Assembly (NCBI GenBank): GCA_022865545.1
Contig: JALHTA010000236.1
Location: forward strand, 1 to 8,787
Direction: 5' to 3'
From: Actinomycetota bacterium
Lineage (GTDB): Bacteria; Actinomycetota; Humimicrobiia; Humimicrobiales; Humimicrobiaceae
DNA length: 8,787 bases
Shown: one piece after another, positions 1 to 6,761 of the stretch
Layout: every line of letters starts with the position of its first letter
How positions within the stretch are numbered: the first letter of the stretch is position 1
Position numbers and translations under genes: made by a program
The notes under the pieces: model-generated
Seen by the model: only the letters and a program-made list of their open reading frames with translations
What the model was told of the DNA's origin: nothing
Databases searched by the model: none

Positions 1-996
1 AGTGATATAGATGGTATATATGGAGGCTGTACGGAGGATGCAGTAAAAAAGTTCCAGCAGGATAGAGGACTTCTTGTAAGCGGCATAGTAGATCAGGAGA
101 CCTGGCAGGAGCTTGTAGATGCAGGTTATAAAATAGGGGACCGTCTTCTATATTTGAAAAATCCTCCATTCAGGGGAGATGATGTAAAGACCCTTCAACT
201 CTGGTTAAAGACACTTGGTTTTTATCCTTTTAATGAAAATGGTATATTTTGTGAAAAAACACGTAAGGCTCTTGTTGAATTCCAGGACAATATGAATGTT
301 GATGATGATGGAATAATGGGCAAACAGACACTGCACCACCTAAAAAGCATCCAGAGAATAATAGTCTCCAAAAAAACATCTAATTTTCCATATATAAAAA
401 ATAGTGGGAAAAGAAAACTAAATAATAAATATAGCATAATCCTTGATTTCAGCACCGGCCCTGAAGATAAAGGCGGAGCGGATGATGGAGTAGATATAAG
501 ATTTTTGAAGGAAAAATTGTATATATGCAGAAATATTATGGGTTTTTGCAGGGATAAGCTAAATTCGGCTGGTTTTGAAGTAATGGCCACGACAAGCGGT
601 GAGGAAAGCCATGGGATCTTTCTCTTTGATAGGATAGAAAATGCAAATAAAAGTGGTGCAGACTATCTTATTAGTATAAATCTCAGCCACTCTTCGGATA
701 CAGAAGCAAATGGATGCAGCTGTTATTATTTTAAGGGCCTAAAGTCTTATTCGATCGAAGGATTTCAACTTTCTAATATGATACAGGATAAGCTGACAAA
801 AGGTCTTAAAGTACTTGATTGCAGGGTGCACGGTTCGAGCTATGCGATTCTTAAAAACACATCGATGACTTCAGTGCTGGTGGAACCGGCCTTTATTTCC
901 AATAAAAAGCAAAAAAAAGATCTGGAGCGTACCGGGTATCAGAAAAAAATAGGTAAGAATATTGCAGATGCTATTACAGAATATATAGTAAAGTGA
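1..996 (+). CDS. Peptidoglycan-binding / Amidase_3 domain protein, probably catalytically degenerate (5' end missing)
   Basis: The reading frame is open from base 1, so the N-terminus lies outside the window and 331 residues are visible. A TTG at 154 could be taken for a start, but it sits in the middle of the protein. Residues about 1-38 are the end of one PG_binding_1 module (DAVKKFQQDRGL, then GIVDQETW). Residues about 57-115 are a second complete one (VKTLQLWLKTLGF, ALVEFQ, DDGIMGKQTL). From about residue 145 to the end runs an N-acetylmuramoyl-L-alanine amidase (Amidase_3) fold, ending in the typical VLVEPAFISN block. Active members carry L-D-P-G-H-G-G and S-I-H-A-N zinc-site motifs; here these read LDFSTGP and SINLSHS, so both histidines are replaced. 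The two glutamates (codons 511 and 883) remain. The two-binding-module plus amidase order resembles mycobacterial CwlM, which regulates wall synthesis instead of cutting wall. Family assignment is firm; loss of hydrolase activity is inferred. Confidence 0.85.
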   Translation, partial: SDIDGIYGGCTEDAVKKFQQDRGLLVSGIVDQETWQELVDAGYKIGDRLLYLKNPPFRGDDVKTLQLWLKTLGFYPFNENGIFCEKTRKALVEFQDNMNVDDDGIMGKQTLHHLKSIQRIIVSKKTSNFPYIKNSGKRKLNNKYSIILDFSTGPEDKGGADDGVDIRFLKEKLYICRNIMGFCRDKLNSAGFEVMATTSGEESHGIFLFDRIENANKSGADYLISINLSHSSDTEANGCSCYYFKGLKSYSIEGFQLSNMIQDKLTKGLKVLDCRVHGSSYAILKNTSMTSVLVEPAFISNKKQKKDLERTGYQKKIGKNIADAITEYIVK

Positions 997-1026
997 TGAG
1001 GGCTTCTATCGGGCAGGGGAATAAAT

Positions 1027-2100
1027 ATGTATTTTGTCTATGATGATTTTTTTCTAAAACATGAAAATGGCCCATCACATCCTGAAAACCCGGACAGACT
1101 TGTCTATATTATGGATGCTTTGGGAAAATGGCAATATAGTGACAGCATAGACATGGTCTCCCCGGAAGAGGCTAATGAAAAGCAGCTAGCCATGGTCCAC
1201 ACTGAAGAATATATCAATGCTGTCAGAAAACTATCTTCTGGTGGCGGACTTTCATTTTTGGATATGGATACCGGTGTCAATAAATATACATATAAGAGTG
1301 CAATTCTTGGAGCGGGTGGTTGTTTTAAGGGATTGGACCTTATTTTTAGACCAAATCCCAGGTTCAATAAGTTCTTCCTCGCGGCAAGACCCCCTGGTCA
1401 CCATGCTTTTCCATCCAGAGGGAGTGGATTCTGTATTTTCAATACTATTTCCCTGGGGGCAAAATATGCGCAAAAGAAGTATGGAATTGAAAAAATAGCG
1501 ATAATTGATTTTGATGCGCATCATGGAAATGGTACACAGGATGTCTTTTATGATGACGGAAGTGTTTTTTATATCTCTTTTCACCAGTATCCACATTATC
1601 CCGGGTCCGGCAATTTTAATGAGATGGGGGATGGCAGCGGAAAAGGGTATAATCTTAACTTCCCATTTATACCAGGCACAAAGGAACCTGATTATATAGC
1701 TGCTATTATTGATATAGTGGTACCGGTCGTTGAAAGATTTGCCCCGGAGCTCATACTTGTAAGTGCAGGCTATGATTCTCATTTTTCTGATCACATGTCT
1801 TCTCTTGGCCTGAATGCAGTATCCTACCGCAAGATAATGATAGCAATATCATCATTGGCACAGTATTTATGCAAAGGGAGGATAGGTATAATACTTGAAG
1901 GTGGTTATGAATATTTGTCAACTTCAGAGAGTGTGCTTGAGACTCTCTATGGCTGTATGGATATTTCAGGATTGGGAGATATTAAGGATAGGCAGGGACT
2001 GGAAGACTATCTTACAGAGGATGGTTGCAATTTGAGGGAAAAAGCCAGGAACTGGCAGATACTTAAAAAAATAAAGGATTTATTCGGAGTGGAAGGTTAG
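1027..2100 (+). CDS. Histone deacetylase-family (AcuC/acetylpolyamine amidohydrolase-like) zinc deacetylase
   Basis: This 357-residue protein covers the whole arginase/deacetylase fold and all catalytic positions are present. The N-terminal HPENPDRL (18-25) is typical of the family. The catalytic His-His pair lies in RPPGHHA (H125, H126). Zinc ligands are D163 and H165 in DFDAHHGNGT and D250 in SAGYDSH. The transition-state tyrosine is Y294 in LEGGY. There is no signal peptide, so it should act in the cytoplasm, removing acetyl or other acyl groups from protein lysines or small amines. The sequence does not tell which; bacterial relatives include AcuC, which deacetylates acetyl-CoA synthetase, and polyamine deacetylases. 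The ATG at 1027 is preceded by AGGGGA at a suitable distance. It lies 30 bases after the amidase-like gene and 4 bases before a lipoprotein gene, suggesting co-transcription. No acetyl-CoA synthetase or acetyltransferase is seen nearby. Confidence 0.93.
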   Translation: MYFVYDDFFLKHENGPSHPENPDRLVYIMDALGKWQYSDSIDMVSPEEANEKQLAMVHTEEYINAVRKLSSGGGLSFLDMDTGVNKYTYKSAILGAGGCFKGLDLIFRPNPRFNKFFLAARPPGHHAFPSRGSGFCIFNTISLGAKYAQKKYGIEKIAIIDFDAHHGNGTQDVFYDDGSVFYISFHQYPHYPGSGNFNEMGDGSGKGYNLNFPFIPGTKEPDYIAAIIDIVVPVVERFAPELILVSAGYDSHFSDHMSSLGLNAVSYRKIMIAISSLAQYLCKGRIGIILEGGYEYLSTSESVLETLYGCMDISGLGDIKDRQGLEDYLTEDGCNLREKARNWQILKKIKDLFGVEG

Positions 2101-2104
2101 CACT

Positions 2105-2557
2105 ATGAGATCTTCTAAGAAAAGATTTATTGTGATCTTGACGATACTGGTGTTTATACTTTCAGCAGTCCTCCTATCAGGATGCAGGGAATATGATGGC
2201 CGCATGGATATAGCCTATTTCTTTAAGACCGAACCAGAAAAAGCAGTTATAGATTTTCTTGAATGTCTAAACCAGAAGGACCCGGATTATATTTACTCTA
2301 ATTTTCTACTCTCAAGTGAAAAAAGCAGCGTAAGCCGTGAAAAATATATGGAAGAATTTGAGGAAATACTCAAAGAAATTGATAGAATAAAGATGACAAA
2401 GACAGTTTATCTCGGCTATGAACAAGAGATGAGCAAGGTTGTAGCTGAGTTTGAAATAACCTATCATGATGGAGAGGTAAAACAATACAAAAAATATTTT
2501 TATTTGACAGAAGAGGGAAGTAGTTGGAAAATAATATTTGAAAAAACTTTTATTTAA
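2105..2557 (+). CDS. Small lipoprotein, possibly NTF2-like/DUF4878-type
   Basis: This 150-residue exported protein has a type II signal peptide: basic start RSSKKR, a hydrophobic core at 8-24, and lipobox LLSGC with the lipid-carrying cysteine at 27. The mature part begins after a short linker with EKAVIDFLECLNQKDPDYIY (45-64). A charged helical stretch follows (79-95), then alternating beta-like segments ending in WKIIFEKTF. A helix pair followed by a curved sheet closing on a W-K-I strand is what small NTF2-like lipoproteins (DUF4878 style) look like, but this is a pattern judgement, not a firm match. GGAAGG at 2091-2096 overlaps the end of the preceding gene and gives a good ribosome site for ATG 2105. 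Only 4 bases separate it from the deacetylase stop, so the two are probably translated from one message. Specific function unknown. Confidence 0.82.
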   Translation: MRSSKKRFIVILTILVFILSAVLLSGCREYDGRMDIAYFFKTEPEKAVIDFLECLNQKDPDYIYSNFLLSSEKSSVSREKYMEEFEEILKEIDRIKMTKTVYLGYEQEMSKVVAEFEITYHDGEVKQYKKYFYLTEEGSSWKIIFEKTFI

Positions 2558-2583
2558 TAAATAAATGTTTTGTTTAAAAAATT

Positions 2584-2589
2584 TATAAT
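2584..2589 (+). promoter_or_regulatory. Possible -10 element for the large lipoprotein gene
   Basis: A perfect TATAAT lies in the 34-base AT-rich gap after the small lipoprotein gene. No good -35 hexamer is visible at 15-18 bases upstream, so this is weak. If used, transcription would begin near 2596, downstream of the TTG at 2592, which favours ATG 2616 or 2619 as the real start. Confidence 0.25.
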
Positions 2590-2615
2590 ATTTGGTAAAA
2601 TGTTTATCTAAGAAT

Positions 2616-4418
2616 ATGATGAAAAGAATAAAAACAATAATTATATTAATATTTGCAGTAATGCTTGTAGCTTTTTATGCCACAGGATGCTTTCCTGGTG
2701 GTGTAGACCTTCTTTCTACAGGTGCTGAAGTTGATGCCCGGGAAAACACTACCATAGCTCAGGACAGCAGCACCCGGGAAGATACTGGAGAAGATATTGA
2801 TACCAGGTTAAATGAGCTCAAGGAAGGACTCATAGGTGCCCCTGTAGTATTGTCTCATGTATCTGGTGAGCAGATATTCGGCAGTGGTGACAGAGAGCTT
2901 GTATTTCTTAAGGGTAGTGCCGAGACTGGAAATACAGTAGAAATATATGTTAATGGGACATTGGACCAGGATGATGTCCAGGTAGACTCAAAAGGAATAT
3001 TTGAAACTTTAAACGGTGTTGAAATAATCGAAGGTAATAATGTAGTCGAGCTCATTGCAGTAAATTCATCCGGCCGGAAAAGCAGTCCCACTAAGTTTTC
3101 AATTGAACTTATAGTTCCACAGAAAGTCGAATTCACACTTTACAATAATTCTAATGAGCTAGTAGAGATCGATGGAGCCTACTATACCAGTGAGAGGAAA
3201 CCAGAGATCTATTTGAGAGGTACCTATCTACCAGATTCACATATCTTCATACAAGCCAATGACAAGATCATCGGGGAAGTTGTAAGTGATCAGTCAGGAA
3301 TTTTTTCATTTAGCGATATTGCACTTAGTACCGGAGATAATGAAGTCACTGTATGGGCAGTTACCCCTGAAGGATTTATCTCAGCACCAATATTTGAGAG
3401 TATAGCTGTATTTAAAGATATTATAACCCCTTATCCATCAAATCTTACTGGTTATCAAAATGGCAATGCAAATTATATTAGTTGGAATTCCAGTATTGAT
3501 GATAATTTCAACTCCTATAAGATAGTGAGGGTCGAGGATCCCTGCATAAATCCTGAATATCCTGAAAATGATGTTATCGTAACTATAAATGATAAGAGTA
3601 CGACATCATATATTGATGAAGATATTGAAGAAGGCAGATCATATTATTATACAGTCTGGACTCTTGACAAAGCAGGTCATATAGTCTCATCTAATGTACT
3701 GGCAATCCCCAAACCTATATATACCATCAGCATATCAAAAGTAGAATCTTTTACAGATATATCGGTGAGCCGCAGGGAATGGTTCTATCAGTATTATGAA
3801 ATAACAAATACGGGAAATGTGACCCTGGATCTGCAGCCGATGATGTTGTGGATAAAACTCAACCCGGAACCTGATCCGGAAATGGAGTTAACTCCGCTCT
3901 GGGAAGTTCACTTATGGAATCCTGACAATGCTGGCAGTTACTATTATTCAAATGAAAACGTATATGAGTCATATATTGCTGACTGGGCGACTAATGGCAA
4001 TACGACCACTGAAGAGGAGACAACGTATAGTACCGATGGACTGACAAAGACTGTCACAGTTACCGAGACTACTAAAAATACAGAAAAAAATGATGTTAAT
4101 CTTAAAAGGGTGATGACTGTTACTACAATCACAACTGTCACTGATACCGACCTTACCACAGGCATTGATACTGTAACTGTTGCAACCGATACAACAACAG
4201 AGATAGTAGAACCCGAAAGGATCGGTTCTGTCATTGAAGATCTTGATCCTGGTGAAAAAATAAAAATCGGTGTAAAGATCCAGAACATATCTGCAGCAAA
4301 TAATGAAGAAATAGTAGTACATTTCCATTTTGCCCCGGTAGATTGCGATGGATATTTCTTTGTTGATGAGATAGTCTCAACAGGCGACATATTCGCCAAA
4401 AGTAGTGGTAGAAACTAG
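2616..4418 (+). CDS. Large multidomain surface lipoprotein (Ig-like, FN3-like, Thr-rich insert)
   Basis: Start chosen at ATG 2616 (600 residues). The frame extends to TTG 2592, but that has no ribosome site and adds residues ahead of the signal peptide. Residue numbers below count from the 2592 start. The signal peptide is MMKRIK, a hydrophobic core, then ATGC with C33 (TGC at 2688) as likely lipidation site. A Ser/Thr/Asp-rich linker follows (34-75). Two Ig-like/glucodextranase-B-like modules follow at about 83-175 and 178-275, each with a DSKGIF/DQSGIFSF turn and a GNNVVELIAV/GDNEVTVWAV strand. A fibronectin III-like module at about 277-375 has NYISWNSS, SYKIVR and YYYTVWTLDKAG. The C-terminal beta domain (378-608) is split by a Thr-rich stretch (471-536), then resumes with IEDLDPGEKIKIGVKIQN. 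No enzyme motif is seen. The architecture suggests a surface binding or scaffold protein; ligand unknown. Confidence 0.85.
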   Translation: MMKRIKTIIILIFAVMLVAFYATGCFPGGVDLLSTGAEVDARENTTIAQDSSTREDTGEDIDTRLNELKEGLIGAPVVLSHVSGEQIFGSGDRELVFLKGSAETGNTVEIYVNGTLDQDDVQVDSKGIFETLNGVEIIEGNNVVELIAVNSSGRKSSPTKFSIELIVPQKVEFTLYNNSNELVEIDGAYYTSERKPEIYLRGTYLPDSHIFIQANDKIIGEVVSDQSGIFSFSDIALSTGDNEVTVWAVTPEGFISAPIFESIAVFKDIITPYPSNLTGYQNGNANYISWNSSIDDNFNSYKIVRVEDPCINPEYPENDVIVTINDKSTTSYIDEDIEEGRSYYYTVWTLDKAGHIVSSNVLAIPKPIYTISISKVESFTDISVSRREWFYQYYEITNTGNVTLDLQPMMLWIKLNPEPDPEMELTPLWEVHLWNPDNAGSYYYSNENVYESYIADWATNGNTTTEEETTYSTDGLTKTVTVTETTKNTEKNDVNLKRVMTVTTITTVTDTDLTTGIDTVTVATDTTTEIVEPERIGSVIEDLDPGEKIKIGVKIQNISAANNEEIVVHFHFAPVDCDGYFFVDEIVSTGDIFAKSSGRN

Positions 4419-4444
4419 GACAGGCTCCTAACTCAAATTAAAAC

Positions 4445-4473
4445 TTTAAAAAAGACTTCTTCCTATATATAAT
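4445..4473 (+). promoter_or_regulatory. Candidate sigma-70 promoter upstream of grpE
   Basis: TTTAAA at 4445-4450 (four of six matches to TTGACA) is followed after 17 bases by a perfect TATAAT at 4468-4473. Transcription would start near 4480, about 40 bases before the grpE ATG. It lies in the 102-base gap after the large lipoprotein gene. No CIRCE (TTAGCACTC-N9-GAGTGCTAA) operator is present here, so HrcA-type heat-shock control is not supported. Confidence 0.45.
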
Positions 4474-4520
4474 GTATTTACCTTTTTACCAATACCAACG
4501 AAAGCGGTGTATTTATTAAT

Positions 4521-5177
4521 ATGGGCAGAGGCATGAAAGAATCTGATAAAGTTAAAAAAGAAAAAGACTCCGGCAATGGTCATGATAATGAAATATTGTC
4601 TGCATTCGAAAAGATGAAAAAGAATCTTAGCGAAGAAAAAATAGTAAAAAAAAGCAGTTCTAAAAAGAAGATCACAGAAGAACTTGAGATTGAAGAGCTT
4701 GTAAGTGAGATAGACGTCCTCAGGAAAGAACTTGGAGATTGCAAGAATATAGAAGACGACTATATCGACCGGATAAAAAGGCTTCAGGCTGATTATGACA
4801 ATTACAGAAAACGGACGATAAAAGAGCATCTTGAGCATATAAAGAGAGCCAATAAAGATCTTGTCTCTAAATTACTTCCCATAATAGATAATTTTGAATT
4901 GGCCCTTGATGCGGGCCTGAAACTAGAAAAAGATGATGATTTTTACCGTGGGATAAAAATGATCCACGATAAATTGATAGAAGTGCTTGAGAAAGAAAAT
5001 GTAACAGTGATAGAACCTGTTGGTGAAGAATTTGATCCAAAGATCTGCGAGGCTGCAGTAACCGAAGCAGTAGAAGATGTGGATGAAGGTAAAGTTCTTG
5101 AAGTATTAAGGAAAGGCTATATGATAGATGATTTTGTTATAAGACCTGCAGTTGTCAAGGTCTGTAAAAAGAATTAA
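4521..5177 (+). CDS. grpE: GrpE, nucleotide exchange factor of DnaK
   Basis: GrpE opens the nucleotide cleft of DnaK to release ADP and substrate in the cytoplasmic Hsp70 cycle. The 218 residues show a charged, low-complexity N-terminus (1-52) and a long coiled coil (about 55-118) containing RLQADYDNYRKRT, the classic GrpE helix. LLPIIDNFELAL (118-129) follows, and then the beta wing with VGEEFDPKICEAA and KGYMIDDFVIRPAVVKV (198-214). Length is typical. The usual FDP-x-x-HEA histidine is a cysteine here (C176). ATG 4521 is used; an in-frame ATG at 4533 is an alternative, and neither has a strong ribosome site. dnaK, dnaJ and hrcA, common neighbours, are absent from the window; instead lemA follows after 11 bases. 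The gene is probably the first of an operon driven by the promoter at 4445-4473. Confidence 0.95.
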   Translation: MGRGMKESDKVKKEKDSGNGHDNEILSAFEKMKKNLSEEKIVKKSSSKKKITEELEIEELVSEIDVLRKELGDCKNIEDDYIDRIKRLQADYDNYRKRTIKEHLEHIKRANKDLVSKLLPIIDNFELALDAGLKLEKDDDFYRGIKMIHDKLIEVLEKENVTVIEPVGEEFDPKICEAAVTEAVEDVDEGKVLEVLRKGYMIDDFVIRPAVVKVCKKN

Positions 5178-5183
5178 AGGGGG
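5176..5183 (+). promoter_or_regulatory. Strong ribosome-binding site fixing the TTG start of lemA
   Basis: AAAGGGGG overlaps the grpE stop codon and ends 5 bases before TTG 5189. There is no ATG near the start of the LemA membrane segment, so this site supports TTG as the initiation codon. Confidence 0.75.
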
Positions 5184-5188
5184 ATAAA

Positions 5189-5779
5189 TTGGGTAAAAAA
5201 TTTACAATAGGCTGCGTGGTGGCAGTAGTTGTAGTCATTGTCGTAGTTGGCTTAAGTTTTGCGGCATATATTATTTCATCCAGAAACAATATGGTTGCCA
5301 AAGAAGTTACGATCGATCAGTCCTGGGCCCAGGTACAGAATGTCTATCAGAGAAGATTAGATCTCATACCGAATCTTGTTGAGAGTACAAAAGGTTATAT
5401 GCAATTAGAAAAAGATATCTTTGAAGCGATAACCGAGGCAAGAGCTGGTATCAACAGTGCTGAGACACCTGCAGAGCTTGAAAGCGCAACACAGGAACTC
5501 GGATCTTTTATTGATGATATCAGGATAGTTGTCGAGGATACTCCCGAACTTAAAGCGAGTGAGACCGTAGGGGATCTGATGATACAGCTCGAAGGCTCTG
5601 AAAACAGGATAGCTGTTGAAAGATCAAGGTTCAATGAGGCTATAGGTGATTATAATATCTATATAAAGATGTGGCCAAGAAATATAATAGCAGGTTGGTT
5701 CGGATTCACTGAAAAAGAATTCTTTGAAGCACAACCAGGTGCTGAGATCGCACCGGAAGTCGATCTAGAGCTGGACTAG
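5189..5779 (+). CDS. lemA: LemA family membrane protein
   Basis: This 196-residue protein has a single N-terminal membrane segment (about 7-30, very rich in valine) followed by the helical-bundle LemA domain. The family signature is clear: QSWAQVQNVYQRRLDLIPNL (44-63) with VESTKGY just after. Typical later blocks are ENRIAVERSRFNEAIGDYN (138-156) and WPRNIIAGWFGF (162-173) before EFFEA. The N-terminus is expected inside or in the membrane and the bundle on one face; the molecular function of LemA proteins is not settled. TTG 5189 is the start, supported by the strong AAAGGGGG site. It sits 11 bases after grpE and 3 bases before a TPM-domain gene. The lemA-TPM pair recurs in many bacteria and suggests a joint envelope role. 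Confidence 0.95.
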   Translation: MGKKFTIGCVVAVVVVIVVVGLSFAAYIISSRNNMVAKEVTIDQSWAQVQNVYQRRLDLIPNLVESTKGYMQLEKDIFEAITEARAGINSAETPAELESATQELGSFIDDIRIVVEDTPELKASETVGDLMIQLEGSENRIAVERSRFNEAIGDYNIYIKMWPRNIIAGWFGFTEKEFFEAQPGAEIAPEVDLELD

Positions 5780-5782
5780 CAT

Positions 5783-6718
5783 ATGTCAATAAAAGCCCGG
5801 GCAAAAATAGCAAAAACTGCAGTCTTTCTGGTAGTTATCGGTATCAGCTTTATCTGTTTTTTAAGTCCTGTCCATGCACAGGATATAGATTATCCGGATT
5901 TTACAGGATATGTTAATGATTTTGCAGGACTTATGGATCCTGCATCCATCTCAGACCTCGAAACGCTTATTGATGGTGTAGAAAAAGGTACGGGTGCCGA
6001 GATAGCGGTAGTCACTATTGAAAGCCTGGAAGGTATCACAATAGAGGAATATGCGGTTGAGCTTTTTGAATATTGGGGGATCGGCAAAGCGGAGCAGGAC
6101 AATGGCATACTAGTACTTGTTGCTCTTCTTGACAGGGAAGTAAGGATAGAAGTCGGATACGGCCTTGAGGGTGTCATCACGGATCTTGAGGCAGGTAGAA
6201 TAATCGATGATATTATCGTCCCTAATTTCAAGGAGGAAAATTATAACCGTGGTATATATGATGCTGTAGTCACTATCTCAAATCAGATATATGGTGAGGA
6301 AGAACTTATCAGTATGGGAGAAGAACAGGATTCTTCTTCAAGTTCGGGAGGGTTTTTCACAGGACTCCCCCTGGGGTTTATATGTTGTTTTCCAGTATTT
6401 CTTATAATCTTTTTAATAATATTTCTTGTAAACCTCTTCAAGAGAAGATGTCCGCAGTGTAGAAGATTCTGGGCACTTACAATAAAAACGAAGATACTTA
6501 AAGCTGCAACATATACCACTTCCGGCCAGAAAGAAATTGAAAGGACATGTAAATATTGCAGTTTCCATGATAAAAAAATCGTAAAGATCCCAAAGAGGAC
6601 GAGATCCTCAGGATTCAGCAGCGGCGGGGGATTCAGCAGCGGCGGTTCCTCAGGTGGAAGCTTTGGCGGCTTTGGCGGAGGCTCTTCCGGCGGAGGAGGT
6701 TCCAGCGGTAGCTGGTGA
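5783..6718 (+). CDS. TPM-domain (YgcG-like) membrane protein with zinc-finger and Gly/Ser-rich tail
   Basis: The 311 residues begin with a signal peptide (1-32, cleavage likely after VHA). The extracytoplasmic TPM domain spans about 38-172: TGYVNDFAGLMD, then DNGILVLVALLDREVRIEVG and the GRIIDDIIVPNF block. After a Ser-rich linker (184-190) comes a membrane segment (about 194-218). A probable cytoplasmic zinc-binding unit follows, C223-x2-C226 and C256-x2-C259 with H262 close by. The protein ends in a Gly/Ser/Phe tail (275-311) finishing GSW, typical of this family. TPM proteins have been described as phosphatase-like or photosystem II repair factors in plants; the bacterial role is unclear. 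It begins 3 bases after the lemA stop, so translation is probably coupled, and no strong separate ribosome site is visible. The annotation by family is secure; activity is not. Confidence 0.93.
   Translation: MSIKARAKIAKTAVFLVVIGISFICFLSPVHAQDIDYPDFTGYVNDFAGLMDPASISDLETLIDGVEKGTGAEIAVVTIESLEGITIEEYAVELFEYWGIGKAEQDNGILVLVALLDREVRIEVGYGLEGVITDLEAGRIIDDIIVPNFKEENYNRGIYDAVVTISNQIYGEEELISMGEEQDSSSSSGGFFTGLPLGFICCFPVFLIIFLIIFLVNLFKRRCPQCRRFWALTIKTKILKAATYTTSGQKEIERTCKYCSFHDKKIVKIPKRTRSSGFSSGGGFSSGGSSGGSFGGFGGGSSGGGGSSGSW
6611..6646 (+). repeat. 18-bp tandem direct repeat in the Gly/Ser tail of the TPM protein
   Basis: Two adjacent copies of GGATTCAGCAGCGGCGG plus one base (6611-6628 and 6629-6646) encode GFSSGG twice. 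The block is much more GC-rich than its surroundings because of GGC/GGA/AGC codons. It is a likely place for copy-number slippage. Confidence 0.8.
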
Positions 6719-6761
6719 GTTAGACAATTTGAGATATTTAATCGAAACAGAGGGATAAGAT

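Noticed and set aside
154..996. TTG at 154 as the start of the amidase-like gene.
   Set aside because: The frame is open back to base 1 and encodes another peptidoglycan-binding module there, so 154 is internal.
3944..4399. Long minus-strand open frame of 151 residues, rich in Val/Ser/Thr.
   Set aside because: It is the antisense image of the Thr-rich insert of the lipoprotein; the low-complexity V-S-V-T pattern arises from the complementary codons, and it has no recognisable domain.
4416..4430. Small inverted repeat TAGGA-CAGGC-TCCTA just after the large lipoprotein gene, considered as a terminator.
   Set aside because: The stem is only 5 bp and no T-run follows directly.
4419..4520. Search for a CIRCE heat-shock operator, riboswitch or small RNA before grpE.
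   Set aside because: No inverted repeat of the CIRCE type or conserved riboswitch core was seen; only a candidate promoter is supported.
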